Source: Candidatus Riflebacteria bacterium HGW-Riflebacteria-1
Lineage (GTDB): Bacteria > Muiribacteriota > Ozemobacteria > Ozemobacterales > Ozemobacteraceae
Direction of reading: 5' to 3'
Length of the DNA: 64,000 bases
NCBI GenBank assembly: GCA_002839445.1
Contig: PGYB01000001.1
Coordinates: forward strand, 408,735 to 472,734
Shown: positions 1-8,294 of the stretch, piece after piece
Layout: each line of letters starts with the position of its first letter
Position numbering within the stretch: the first letter of the stretch is position 1
The notes under the pieces: model-generated
Database searches by the model: none
Seen by the model: only the letters and a program-made list of their open reading frames with translations
What the model was told of the DNA's origin: nothing
Position numbers and translations under genes: made by a program

Positions 1-2
1 CG

Positions 3-938
3 TCTGATGCAGCTGCTGTTGCCGAATACGGCAAGAACACCATGACAACCGACGATAAGATGTGGGTTTTGAGCCAGCTCGAAAAATTTGGCAACATTTC
101 GACTCCGACGCCAATCGCGCCATTACGCCGTGATGTTACTGCCCAGACGATGAGCAACCGCGAGAAACAATGGATGGTCAGAAAACTCCAGGGCTTTGGT
201 TCGCAAGGCAACAAATATGCCCTGCCGCCAGAGATGAAAGCGCAGAAATATTCACTCAAAGCTACAGAAAAAGTAACTTCAAGACCGGCTGACAAATCTG
301 ATGATCTGGCGCGCGCAGCGCTGGCACTGGCTGAAAAGGGTTTTATCGCTGAGGCAATCGTCGAATTTGAAAAGGCGCGCAGCATGTCTCCTGAGAATCT
401 TGAGACTCTGTTGAACCTCGGCTTCATTCATACGATTCAGGGCAACTTTAAATCGGCTTTCGATGCCTACGCTCAGGCTACGGTCATTCACCCGCGCGAA
501 CCACTCGCCAGACTCGCCCTGGGCAACCTCTACTGGCTAGGCGGGCAGGCTGAAAAAGCCATTGAGCAATGGAAACTCATCAAAGGCCGTTTTAATCCCG
601 ACGCCGAATTCAGCTTTTTGCCGCGATCACAGCGCATCTGGCAGCGAATGCTCGAGATTGACCCTGTCGACCCTGATGCTCACTCAAATCTTGGCCTGGT
701 ATATCTCTTCTCAGGCGATATGAACAAGGCGCTGGCTGAATTTCAGGCAGTTACCCAGCTTGAAGAAAACCGTCGTGAACATGAGTTCTATCAGGCACAG
801 GTGCTGGTTCTTCTCTATCTCAACAAAAACAATCGCAATCATCGCAAAGAAGCCGACCAGATTCTTGCGCGACTTAGCGAAGGCTCCGAGCCATTTCCGC
901 ACGCAGAGAGGTTAAATACATTTGTTAAGAGCCTCTGA
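3..938 (+). CDS. TPR-repeat protein, 5' end cut by window edge
   Basis: The first ATG in the window is at 42, but the frame is open without a stop to the edge (from base 3), so the real start probably lies upstream. The N-terminal part holds two copies of a short motif of the form DDKxWxxxxLxxFG / REKxWxxxxLxxFG, about 30 residues apart, suggesting a repeat array that continues upstream. From about residue 85 (counting from ATG 42) there are TPR-like helical pairs (AEKGFIAEAIVEFEKA, LLNLGFIHTIQGNFKSAFDAY, ALGNLYWLGGQAEKAIEQW, SNLGLVYLFSGDMNKALAEF). TPRs normally form protein-binding scaffolds; no catalytic motif is visible. No signal peptide can be judged because the start is missing. The beta-barrel gene follows after 13 bases on the same strand and is probably co-transcribed. 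Confidence 0.75.
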   Translation, partial: SDAAAVAEYGKNTMTTDDKMWVLSQLEKFGNISTPTPIAPLRRDVTAQTMSNREKQWMVRKLQGFGSQGNKYALPPEMKAQKYSLKATEKVTSRPADKSDDLARAALALAEKGFIAEAIVEFEKARSMSPENLETLLNLGFIHTIQGNFKSAFDAYAQATVIHPREPLARLALGNLYWLGGQAEKAIEQWKLIKGRFNPDAEFSFLPRSQRIWQRMLEIDPVDPDAHSNLGLVYLFSGDMNKALAEFQAVTQLEENRREHEFYQAQVLVLLYLNKNNRNHRKEADQILARLSEGSEPFPHAERLNTFVKSL

Positions 939-951
939 AAATCGAACCCGC

Positions 952-1866
952 ATGAAAATTCAGCATTGGTGGCTGGCGCTGGTAATGTGTCTCGTCGCAA
1001 GCAAGGCCATGGCATACGACGCGTCAGGCTATGAGATATACTCGATGGCCGACTACACGCCGCCGGCCGTTACCGTGGCGAGAACGGTATTGAAGCCTTC
1101 GCCGCGCAACGCGATAAACAGTGACGGCATGGGTGGTTTTTTCGTTGGCAATACCGCTGATCTTTTCGACCCAGAGCAGCTTATTCTGAGCTCGCGCTAC
1201 AAGTATCACAAACTCACTTCGACTCGTGGAATTGGTCTGCATTCTAGCGAAGACGGCTCGGTCTCGACATTTGAAAGTTCACTGACCTGGGTCGGCAAAT
1301 GGGCGGAATGGGCGGTCACCGTTCCCCTGCACGACTGGGATCTCAGCGCGCCAAGAACGTTTGGCGGTTATGCCCAAAGCAACACAGGCATGGGCAATAT
1401 GCGTCTTGGCTGGAAAGCCACCTATCTGCCCGACAAAAGCTATTACCGCTTTGCCTACGGCGCGGTTATGGGCATTACTACTGGGAATCCGGCAAGAATG
1501 CTGCCGGCCGGTTCAAAAAACAGTGACGAACTTAAGCTGTTTGGCTGCGTAACCACCAGCGAAACCGACCGCGCCACCGCCAATCTTGAGCTGGGCGCCG
1601 TAATTGACTCAGAAAGCGACGACGACCGATTTCTTTATCGCCTTGGCATGAGCTACGAAGCAACCAAGCATGTTTCGCTGATCGGTGAAGTGACTGGAGA
1701 AGTGCTTGGTGGCGATGATAAAGACACCATGGATCTGGTAATGGGTATCAGAGTTCAGCCGACCACAACCTGGACGCTTGAATTCGTCTATTACAAGAAT
1801 CTGCGCACCTATCGCGATTATGGCTGGGATGACCAGCTGCAGGCCGGCTACACTCTCCGCTGGTAA
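952..1866 (+). CDS. Predicted outer-membrane beta-barrel protein
   Basis: I chose ATG 952 rather than an in-frame codon at 922 because it gives a clean Sec signal peptide (MKIQHWW, hydrophobic core LALVMCLVA, likely cleavage after AMA) and avoids overlapping the TPR gene. The mature part of about 280 residues is rich in alternating polar/aromatic stretches, Gly and Asn/Asp turns, and ends in YTLRW, a C-terminal aromatic typical of BAM-inserted barrels. It resembles generic transporter-type porins of unknown substrate; I do not recognise the exact family. Its stop codon directly abuts the stop of the convergent TPR gene, with no room for a separate terminator. The barrel call is an inference from composition. 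Confidence 0.65.
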   Translation: MKIQHWWLALVMCLVASKAMAYDASGYEIYSMADYTPPAVTVARTVLKPSPRNAINSDGMGGFFVGNTADLFDPEQLILSSRYKYHKLTSTRGIGLHSSEDGSVSTFESSLTWVGKWAEWAVTVPLHDWDLSAPRTFGGYAQSNTGMGNMRLGWKATYLPDKSYYRFAYGAVMGITTGNPARMLPAGSKNSDELKLFGCVTTSETDRATANLELGAVIDSESDDDRFLYRLGMSYEATKHVSLIGEVTGEVLGGDDKDTMDLVMGIRVQPTTTWTLEFVYYKNLRTYRDYGWDDQLQAGYTLRW

Positions 1867-3357
1867 TCAGCGAATTCTGCCCTTGAGCTCTTGAATCATT
1901 TCTCCGGCAACCGCCCATTCGCGTGAGTTTTCGGGAGCTTTCTGGTATATCTTTTCAAAGCGTGACAGTGCCATCCTGCCGGCTTCCTGGTCACCTTTAA
2001 GCAGCATCAGATCAGTATAAGCATTCGCGCTCTTCATCAGCAGACGCAGATCGTCAGGTTCGCTTTGCAGGCCGGTTTCGAGCACAGCCACGGCATCCTG
2101 CACACGACTTTCGCGACTCAGCCGGTCAGCCTCATCAATTATCTGGTCGACGCTCATGCGCTTAAGCACAAAGTCGCTTGCCCTGGGTTGCTCGGGTTCG
2201 GGAATATCGCTTGCGCTGGCATTCTTCGCGGCAGCCAACAATGCGGCACGTTCCTGTTCCTGAGCGGCAGCAGCAGCTTTTTCGGCCTCACGTCGTTCGA
2301 TAATTCGGGCGGCCTCATCAACATAAAGCCGATTGACGTCTTTACCACGACTGCGGCTTGATTCGAGATAACTCTGCATGTCAGGAACCGCAAGTTCGAG
2401 ATTACCAGAAATGAAAATAAGCAGGCCCCGATAAAAAAGGCCGTCTTTCATGCGGTTCGGGCGCTCTTTGAGATGCTCAAGCCCTTTGCGGATAAGACCG
2501 TTATCTGGCTCTGCCAGCAGATCGCGTTCGGTTATGATGCAGCTGACATAATATTCTATAGCTTTTTCAAGGTTACCAGAGTCAAGCGCGTCCATTGCCT
2601 GATTAAAAATGGCTGCAGCCGGACCTTTGCGCGTGGTTCGATACTGCTTGCGCACCTCTTTCTCTTTCTTGATGCGCTCAACAATCTTTTCTGATATCTT
2701 TTCGGGCTCAGTGGCCGGGGTAGCAGCGGGAACCGGCTTAACCGGTCGAGCAACAGTCCGGGGCGGTACATCAGGCGAATAAACTCTCGGCTGCCCGGTA
2801 TCAGAATCTACCAGATAGATCTGCGACTCGACAAGTCCGGGTAGGGCTGGCACAACCTCGTTTGAGCCGGTGTCGGTCAGACTGCGCAGGCGCTGCAAAG
2901 CCTGAGTAAATGAGGGATTCAACGACAACGCGCGCCCATAACTTTCGCGGGCTTCCTGCATGCGCCCCATGGCTTCGTAGCACAGGCCCATATTGTAAGG
3001 AACCCAGTATGAATCAGGGTTAATGCGGGCAGCCTGCTGATAGCAGTGAATACTGTCGCGAAATTGCCCGCTCTTGCGGTAGAGAATGCCAAGATTATTG
3101 TAGGCGTGAAAATTATCGGGGTCGATACGCAACAGAATAAAGTAGGTTTCTACCGCCTTTACAAAGTTGTTGGCAAGGCTGTATTCCATAGCCAGTTGAA
3201 GATGGGCCTCAACATCGCGGGGATTCTCGATGATGCGCTGCTGCAGCTTGTAGGTTTTAGCTTCAGTAGTCTGCGCTGACAATGGTAATGACAGTATAGA
3301 AGCCAGCAAAAAGACCACCGTCAGCAAGTAAATGCTGCCAGCGTACAAGCGAGACAC
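1867..3357 (-). CDS. Secreted or membrane-anchored TPR protein
   Basis: A GTG at 3357 gives a typical signal sequence (SRLYAG then a hydrophobic core of about 20 residues ending LSAQ). The open frame continues upstream to 3444, with an ATG at 3426, but those starts would overlap spoVS by 47-65 bases and have no Shine-Dalgarno, so the start is uncertain. The N-terminal third carries about four TPRs with textbook spacing (LQLAMEYSLANNFVKAVETY, AYNNLGILYRKSGQFRDSI, PYNMGLCYEAMGRMQEARESY). A Pro/Thr-rich linker of about 70 residues follows, then a second TPR-like region (FNQAMDALDSGNLEKAIEYY) and an Ala/Glu-rich helix. It probably acts in the periplasm as an assembly scaffold (inferred). It lies downstream of spoVS and may be read from the same promoter. 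Confidence 0.75.
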   Translation of the reverse strand: MSRLYAGSIYLLTVVFLLASILSLPLSAQTTEAKTYKLQQRIIENPRDVEAHLQLAMEYSLANNFVKAVETYFILLRIDPDNFHAYNNLGILYRKSGQFRDSIHCYQQAARINPDSYWVPYNMGLCYEAMGRMQEARESYGRALSLNPSFTQALQRLRSLTDTGSNEVVPALPGLVESQIYLVDSDTGQPRVYSPDVPPRTVARPVKPVPAATPATEPEKISEKIVERIKKEKEVRKQYRTTRKGPAAAIFNQAMDALDSGNLEKAIEYYVSCIITERDLLAEPDNGLIRKGLEHLKERPNRMKDGLFYRGLLIFISGNLELAVPDMQSYLESSRSRGKDVNRLYVDEAARIIERREAEKAAAAAQEQERAALLAAAKNASASDIPEPEQPRASDFVLKRMSVDQIIDEADRLSRESRVQDAVAVLETGLQSEPDDLRLLMKSANAYTDLMLLKGDQEAGRMALSRFEKIYQKAPENSREWAVAGEMIQELKGRIR

Positions 3358-3379
3358 AATAATCAGGGCGAAGTCAGAT

Positions 3380-3640
3380 TCAGCGGGCTTCGACAAGAAA
3401 TTTGATAGCTGTTTTTTCGTTTCCATCAATTTCAATTTTTGCAAATGCTATCATCGTAAGCAATTCAATCCCTTTGGGGGCTACATAACCTCTGGTCACG
3501 GCGATTGATTTAACCGCCTGGTTTACGGCTCCGGCTCCTACCGCAAGTAATTCTACCTGTTTGTCCTGCTCGAGAACTGCAGCGATGGCTCCTGCTACTG
3601 ACTTGGGATTCGACGATGATGCGACTCTAAGTATTTCCAT
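3380..3640 (-). CDS. spoVS: Stage V sporulation protein S family (SpoVS)
   Basis: An 86-residue protein of usual family length. It matches the highly conserved SpoVS/Alba-like fold: MEILRVASSSNPKSVAGAIA at the N-terminus, a central VGAGAVNQAVKSIAVTRGYV block, and an ending of the form DGNEKTAIKFLVEAR. In Bacillus SpoVS affects septation and spore coat development; homologues in non-sporulating bacteria are of unknown role and may bind nucleic acid. The start is supported by AAAGGAGAGG seven bases upstream. A good promoter lies at 3690-3719. Nothing in the window suggests sporulation, so the name reflects family rather than function. Confidence 0.93.
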   Translation of the reverse strand: MEILRVASSSNPKSVAGAIAAVLEQDKQVELLAVGAGAVNQAVKSIAVTRGYVAPKGIELLTMIAFAKIEIDGNEKTAIKFLVEAR

Positions 3641-3689
3641 CTTGAGCCTCTCCTTTAACCTTAAATATCTATAACCCCTTCACACTAAA

Positions 3690-3719
3690 ATTATACTAGT
3701 AATGAAGTAGATTATGCAA
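3690..3719 (-). promoter_or_regulatory. Putative sigma-70-type promoter of spoVS
   Basis: On the minus strand TTGCAT (3719-3714) is followed after 18 bases by TATAAT (3695-3690), about 50 bases ahead of the spoVS start. The surrounding region is AT-rich. Read by eye only. Confidence 0.6.
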
Positions 3720-3783
3720 ACGCTTTGTAGAACTGGCAAAGAAAACATAATCGAGTATTACGAAACATTACCTTTTCACACAC

Positions 3784-3810
3784 AAAAAAACTGCCGAAAG
3801 CTCGGCAGTT
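3784..3810 (-). terminator. Rho-independent terminator after fabF
   Basis: On the minus strand, just past the fabF stop, CTGCCGA and TCGGCAG form a 7-bp stem around a four-base loop and are followed at once by seven T residues. This is the classic intrinsic terminator form and closes the fatty-acid gene cluster. Confidence 0.85.
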
Positions 3811-3830
3811 TCTGATGATTTACACTGGTG

Positions 3831-5072
3831 TTATTCAGGCTTAGAGAAAAGCACGCTGGCATTCTGCCCGCCAAATCCAAACGAATTGACAATGCCGCCA
3901 TCGATCTGCTTCTCTCTGGCCACATTTGGCGTAAGATCGAGATCGCTAAGCTCTGGATCAATGTTATCAAGATTTATCGTCGGGTGGATGAATCCGTGTT
4001 GTATCTGCAGAACTGTAGCAACAGAACCAACGGCTCCCGCTGCACCAAGAAGGTGACCAATCATTGATTTAGTGGCATTAATGCTGACGCTACTCATCTT
4101 GTCGGCAAAAACCCGGCGGACAGCCTTCATTTCGGCGACATCACCCAGTGGGGTGCTGGTGCCATGCGCGTTAACATAATTAACTCTCTCAACCGGAAAA
4201 TTACTGAAATTGATCGCTTTGGTCATAGCCCTGAAACCGCCTTCGCCTTCGGGGTGTGGGGCAGTCAGGTGGTAAGCGTCGGCAGTCGCGCCATAACCTC
4301 GAACTTCGGCAAGAACTCTGGCGCCACGGCGTCGCGCGCTTTCTTCGCTTTCGATAACCAGAACGCCGGCACCTTCGCCCATAACAAAACCGTCGCGGTC
4401 TTTGTCAAACGGACGAGAAGCCTTCTCAGGCGCGTCGTTGCGGGTAGATAATGCTTTCATTTTGGCAAAGCCGGCAACGGTGAGCGGCGTTATGGCTGCT
4501 TCAGCGCCGCCGCAGACCATGATGTCACACTCATCGTGAACAATCTTCAAAAATGCTTCACCGATTCCATGCAGACCTGAAGCGCAAGCTGAGACGATGC
4601 AGTAGTTCGGACCGTTAAAGCCGTATTCCATCGCAATGCAGCCGGCAGATATATTGCAGATCATCATGGGTACGAGAAATGGGCTGACACGGCTCGGACC
4701 GCCTGCCAGGCAGGTATCATATTCACTTTCAAAAGTGTGAATGCCGCCAATACCGGTTGAAACGGTCACACCAACGCGGAAAGGATCGTAATTCTTTTCG
4801 AGAAGTCCGGCCTGGGCAACGGCCATCGCGGCCGCCGACATGGCAAACTGCGAATAGCGGTCGTTTCTGCGAATCTCTTTTTTGTTCTGCATGTACTGCT
4901 CAGGATCAAAATTCTTGATCTCGCCGGCAATCTGCACAGTATGTTTGGAGGCGTCGAAGCCAGCGATCGAACTCACTCCGCTCTTGCCTTGTCTAAGGCC
5001 TTCTACGAAGTTGTCAACACCGATGCCGATCGGGGAAACAACCCCCAGACCTGTGACAAATACGCGCTTCAT
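3831..5072 (-). CDS. fabF: Beta-ketoacyl-ACP synthase II
   Basis: Condenses malonyl-ACP with acyl-ACP in the elongation cycle of type II fatty acid synthesis in the cytoplasm. The 413-residue length and the motif positions match E. coli FabF: nucleophile Cys163 in SACASG, His303 in NAHGTSTPLGD, and Lys335 plus His340 in NATKSMIGHLLGAAGA. The start at 5072 is fixed by AGGAGG eight bases upstream. It is the last gene of the fab cluster and is followed by a strong terminator. A 129-base leader containing a long imperfect hairpin separates it from the NMO-family gene, so its expression may be set apart from the rest of the cluster. Confidence 0.97.
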   Translation of the reverse strand: MKRVFVTGLGVVSPIGIGVDNFVEGLRQGKSGVSSIAGFDASKHTVQIAGEIKNFDPEQYMQNKKEIRRNDRYSQFAMSAAAMAVAQAGLLEKNYDPFRVGVTVSTGIGGIHTFESEYDTCLAGGPSRVSPFLVPMMICNISAGCIAMEYGFNGPNYCIVSACASGLHGIGEAFLKIVHDECDIMVCGGAEAAITPLTVAGFAKMKALSTRNDAPEKASRPFDKDRDGFVMGEGAGVLVIESEESARRRGARVLAEVRGYGATADAYHLTAPHPEGEGGFRAMTKAINFSNFPVERVNYVNAHGTSTPLGDVAEMKAVRRVFADKMSSVSINATKSMIGHLLGAAGAVGSVATVLQIQHGFIHPTINLDNIDPELSDLDLTPNVAREKQIDGGIVNSFGFGGQNASVLFSKPE

Positions 5073-5122
5073 CTATACGGTCCTCCTGATTACTATAAAA
5101 GAAAGTGTTCTGATAAATTATA

Positions 5123-5199
5123 AAGGGGTTGTACCAGTACTTGCCGTTCCAGGTCAACCAGAAATTCACCCGGTAACTGAAGTCCTGTTGCAACCCCTT
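5123..5199. repeat. Long imperfect hairpin in the fabF leader
   Basis: AAGGGGTTG (5123-5131) pairs with CAACCCCTT (5191-5199). Inside it CAGTACT (5135-5141) pairs with AGTCCTG (5181-5187) with one mismatch, and two of the three positions between the stems can also pair. The result is a stem of about 18-20 bp with a loop of about 39 nt. On the minus strand it starts three bases after the NMO gene stop and is followed by TTTATAATTTATC, not a plain T run. It could be a processing site, a weak terminator or an attenuator. Confidence 0.55.
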
Positions 5200-5201
5200 G
5201 G

Positions 5202-6155
5202 TCAGTCACGATAGTCAAGCCCGGAAAACAGCCTGGCAAAGATATCTTTTACCGAAAGAATTTCTCCGATGCGATAGACATTTTCTCCGGCAAAAACCAG
5301 ACCCTTGTCAAGATTACCGGCGCGAGCCTGAATTAACGCCTGGATTATGCAGAAACGTCGCGAGCACTTTTTCAGACAACTGTCGCATGTTTGCGGTTTC
5401 ATCTCACCGCGATCTGCCTTTTCGCTGAAAGGAGTTGCCAGAGCGTTACCCCAGAGTCCGACCGGGCTCATGATGCGAAACACATCGCCCTTTTTGGCAT
5501 TCAGATAAACGTCATGAAAAGCCTGACAGACATTAGCTTCAAAACTCGCCGCAAAGCGAGTTCCAAGCTGAACGCCGTCAGCCTTCGTGACGGTAAATGC
5601 CTCAACAATGTCGTTTTGATCAATGACTCCGCCGGCCAGAAGCACCGGAATCTGCACGGCAGACCTGACTTCAGGAAAAATGTCTCTGGCCAGGCGATCA
5701 GTACCAAGATGGCCGCCGGCTTCGCAGCCTTCGACCACCACGGCAGATGCGCCAAGTTTTTCTGCAAGAGCGGCCACACGATCGCTCGACACGATCGGAA
5801 CAACCGGAATGTCATAATCTCGCCCAATATCAAAGATATCACGCGAAAATCCGGCACCGGCAATAAGCGCATCTATACCCGCTTTGGCAGCAGTTTCCAT
5901 GACAACGCGAAACTGCGAGGCCGCAACCATGGTGTTAATTCCGACAATGCCGCCATTGGCAATACTTCTGGCAATTGCGATTTCGGCGCGTACATCATCG
6001 AGTTCCATGCCGGAGCCAGCTATCAGTCCGATACCACCCTCTCGGGCGACCGCACCGGCCAGCTTGCCTGTAGAAACTCTGATGGCCATTCCACCTTGTA
6101 TTAAAGGGTATCTTGGCTGTAATTTGCCTATTTTTAGGCGTGGCAGTATTTTCAC
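5202..6155 (-). CDS. Nitronate monooxygenase / FabK-like FMN flavoprotein
   Basis: A 317-residue TIM-barrel flavoprotein of the 2-nitropropane dioxygenase family. Family marks are the N-terminal YPLIQGGM, the FMN-phosphate region GGVIDQNDIVEAF followed by DGVQLGTRF, and the active-site His149 in GCEAGGHLG. I chose GTG 6155 because GGAGA lies eight bases upstream and the protein then starts near the family N-terminus; the frame stays open to 6209. The C-terminus carries a cluster Cys257, Cys260, Cys264 and Cys269 (CDSCLKKC then C) that could bind metal and is found in one subgroup of this family. It lies between acpP and fabF. With fabK broken in this cluster, it is a candidate enoyl-ACP reductase, but it could equally be a nitronate monooxygenase. 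Confidence 0.75.
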   Translation of the reverse strand: MKILPRLKIGKLQPRYPLIQGGMAIRVSTGKLAGAVAREGGIGLIAGSGMELDDVRAEIAIARSIANGGIVGINTMVAASQFRVVMETAAKAGIDALIAGAGFSRDIFDIGRDYDIPVVPIVSSDRVAALAEKLGASAVVVEGCEAGGHLGTDRLARDIFPEVRSAVQIPVLLAGGVIDQNDIVEAFTVTKADGVQLGTRFAASFEANVCQAFHDVYLNAKKGDVFRIMSPVGLWGNALATPFSEKADRGEMKPQTCDSCLKKCSRRFCIIQALIQARAGNLDKGLVFAGENVYRIGEILSVKDIFARLFSGLDYRD

Positions 6156-6218
6156 CTGAAGTCTCCAAAGCGGACAAAGACCTGTCTGGCCAGGCCAAAC
6201 AGGCTTCAACAGCGAATA

Positions 6219-6458
6219 TTATGCGCCTTTTTTTGTAGAAATGTAGTCGACGGCGTCTTTGACTGTTCGGAGCTTTTCGGCATCTTCATCGGGAATTTCG
6301 ATTTCGAAGTGTTCTTCGAGATCCATTACCAGTTCAACTGTGTCGAGGCTGTCGGCGCCAAGGTCTTCGATGAAGCTGGCTTCAAGAACAACCTGTTTTT
6401 CATCGACCTGGAGCTTGTCTACTACGATTCTTTTGATTTCTTCAAAATAGTTACTCAT
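6219..6458 (-). CDS. acpP: Acyl carrier protein
   Basis: Carries growing acyl chains on phosphopantetheine in type II fatty acid synthesis. At 79 residues it has the normal length. Ser37 in [16 protein letters not shown] is the prosthetic-group site, and helix 2 and 3 residues follow the E. coli pattern. AGGAGG precedes the ATG with about nine bases between. It sits 33 bases after fabG and 64 bases before the NMO-family start, in the usual fabD-fabG-acpP-fabF order. Confidence 0.98.
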   Translation of the reverse strand: MSNYFEEIKRIVVDKLQVDEKQVVLEASFIEDLGADSLDTVELVMDLEEHFEIEIPDEDAEKLRTVKDAVDYISTKKGA

Positions 6459-6491
6459 GTGAAATATTCCTCCTGAGAATTTGCGAACGGG

Positions 6492-7253
6492 TTAGGACAT
6501 TACCATGCCGCCATCAACGGTCAGCACTTGTCCTGTAATGTACGACGCCTTGTCTGAGGCGAGAAAAACCACGGCGTTAGCTACGTCGCGGGGATTTCCA
6601 AAACTGTTCATCGGAATCTGGGCCAACATCTGTTCTTTGACCTTTTCGGGCAGAACTGCGGTCATTTCAGAGTTTATAAAGCCGGGAGCAATCGCATTTG
6701 CCCTGATGCCCTTGCGGCCAAATTCTTTGGCGAAACTCTTGGTAAAACCGATCAGACCGGCCTTGCTCGCTGCGTAATTCGCCTGACCAGCATTGCCCAT
6801 CAGGCCAATCACCGATGAAATATTGACTATTGAGCCGTGTTTCTGCTTTAGCATAGTGCGCACAACAGCCTTAGACATCAAAAATGCGCCCTTGAGATTG
6901 ATTTTGAGCACCAGATCCCAGGCTGCTTCGTCCATGCGCATGATCAGGCCATCACGGGTAATACCAGCGTTGTTAACCAGCAAATCGATGCGACCAAAAG
7001 TTTCTGCAGCAGCATTAGTAAGCTTGTCAGCATCTTCGCCTTTGGAAACATCGGCTACGCAGGTAGCTACTGTCATGCCGGCAGCTGAAAGATCGTTTTT
7101 TGCGACTTCAAGACCGGCTTCGTTAATATCCGAAAGCATGATGCGATAGCCAGTTTCTCCGAGAACTCTGGCTATTTCAAGACCGATGCCTCTTGCCGAA
7201 CCTGTAACTATAGCCACCGGCATTTCATTTGCGTTAATCACTGAACTGTTCAT
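6492..7253 (-). CDS. fabG: 3-oxoacyl-ACP reductase
   Basis: NADPH-dependent reduction of beta-ketoacyl-ACP. This is a classical SDR: the TGSARGIG nucleotide-binding loop at residues 17-24, NNAG at 94-97, and a catalytic set of Ser147, Tyr160 (NYAASK) and Lys164. The 253 residues exceed E. coli FabG slightly because of ten extra N-terminal residues; an internal Met11 is an alternative start, but AGAGGT seven bases before ATG 7253 supports the longer form. A strong promoter lies just upstream and overlaps the fabD stop, so fabG-acpP and the genes beyond may be transcribed independently of fabD. Confidence 0.96.
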   Translation of the reverse strand: MNSSVINANEMPVAIVTGSARGIGLEIARVLGETGYRIMLSDINEAGLEVAKNDLSAAGMTVATCVADVSKGEDADKLTNAAAETFGRIDLLVNNAGITRDGLIMRMDEAAWDLVLKINLKGAFLMSKAVVRTMLKQKHGSIVNISSVIGLMGNAGQANYAASKAGLIGFTKSFAKEFGRKGIRANAIAPGFINSEMTAVLPEKVKEQMLAQIPMNSFGNPRDVANAVVFLASDKASYITGQVLTVDGGMVMS

Positions 7254-7303
7254 GCCTACCTCTGTGTCTGCTAAATTAGTTGCTTGTAAATATGGGGTCT
7301 CGG

Positions 7304-7332
7304 TTAATACTGCTTTTAAAATCTTTTGTCAA
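7304..7332 (-). promoter_or_regulatory. Putative promoter of fabG-acpP
   Basis: On the minus strand a perfect TTGACA (7332-7327) and TATTAA (7309-7304) are 17 bases apart. The -35 hexamer overlaps the fabD stop codon, and the -10 lies about 50 bases before the fabG start. The intergenic space of 75 bases is AT-rich. This would allow separate control of the abundant ACP. Confidence 0.65.
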
Positions 7333-8273
7333 GCCCTAAGTTCGGCGGTCTGGTTTGCCTGGAGAAGCGCCGTCAGGGTATCGGGATCTGATGCGAACTG
7401 TGTCGGCACAGTAGCCGCGATCTTTTTGTTAAGACCGGCCAGAACCTTGCCGGGCCCGACTTCTACAAATTCGCCCACCCCATGTTTAACCATATTTAAC
7501 ACTGCGTCTTCATAACGAACAGAGCCGGTAATCTGCTGAAGCAGCTTGTTCTTAAGTTCGGCAGCCGATGTGGTTGGCATGGCATCGACATTGCAATAAA
7601 CCGGAACCCGGGCATCGGCAAAAACAATATTTTCAAGTGCATGCGCCAGCTCATCACGGGCACCCTGCATCAGAGGCGAATGGAACGGGCCAGAAACCTC
7701 AAGCGGAGTCACCTTGCGGGCACCTGCCTGCACAGCCAGTTCGCCAGCCTTTTTGACCGCAGCAGCCACGCCGGAAATTACGACCTGGCCGGGACAGTTA
7801 AAGTTGGCAACGACACATACGCCCTCACTCGAAGCTTCTTTACATACACGTTCTACTTCAACGCGATCGAGCATCAATATGGCGCTCATTGCGCCAGTTC
7901 CTGCCGGGCAGGCTCGTTCCATGGCACGCGCCCTGATATCTACCAGCCTGATGAGATCTTCGAAAGAAGCGACACCCGCTGCCAGAAGCGCATTGTATTC
8001 GCCAAGACTGTGACCAGCGGTCATAGCGTATTCATAGCCATTAAGGCGCAGCCATTCAGTCATCATCGCCGAAGCCATAAAAATAGCCGGCTGTGTGTTA
8101 ACTGTTTTTTTGAGTTCTTCTTCAGGGCCATTGCAACAAATCTGAAAAATTGGCCGTTCAAGAAGTGCTTCGGCCTTTTCGGCCATTTCTGCGGCCCAGA
8201 TATACTTGTCTGCCATGGCCTTGGCCATGCCGACTTTTTGCGAACCCTGTCCTGGGAAAATCAGTGCTCTCAT
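7329..8273 (-). CDS. fabD: Malonyl-CoA:ACP transacylase
   Basis: Loads malonyl groups onto ACP for chain elongation. The 314 residues show the family's PGQGSQ near the N-terminus, the nucleophile Ser89 in AGHSLGEYNAL, an Arg in the RARAMERA segment, and a His in SGPFHSPLM. AGGAGCG precedes the ATG by seven bases. It follows the broken fabK by 21 bases, so it was probably translated as part of a plsX-fabK-fabD message. The gene is intact, with no unusual residues. Confidence 0.96.
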   Translation of the reverse strand: MRALIFPGQGSQKVGMAKAMADKYIWAAEMAEKAEALLERPIFQICCNGPEEELKKTVNTQPAIFMASAMMTEWLRLNGYEYAMTAGHSLGEYNALLAAGVASFEDLIRLVDIRARAMERACPAGTGAMSAILMLDRVEVERVCKEASSEGVCVVANFNCPGQVVISGVAAAVKKAGELAVQAGARKVTPLEVSGPFHSPLMQGARDELAHALENIVFADARVPVYCNVDAMPTTSAAELKNKLLQQITGSVRYEDAVLNMVKHGVGEFVEVGPGKVLAGLNKKIAATVPTQFASDPDTLTALLQANQTAELRA

Positions 8274-8294
8274 GTCACTTCGCTCCTGATTTAA

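Noticed and set aside
5391..6104. 237-codon plus-strand frame
   Set aside because: It is the antisense shadow of the NMO/FabK-like gene.
7641..8294. 217-codon plus-strand frame
   Set aside because: It lies fully opposite fabD, whose motifs and ribosome-binding site are clear.
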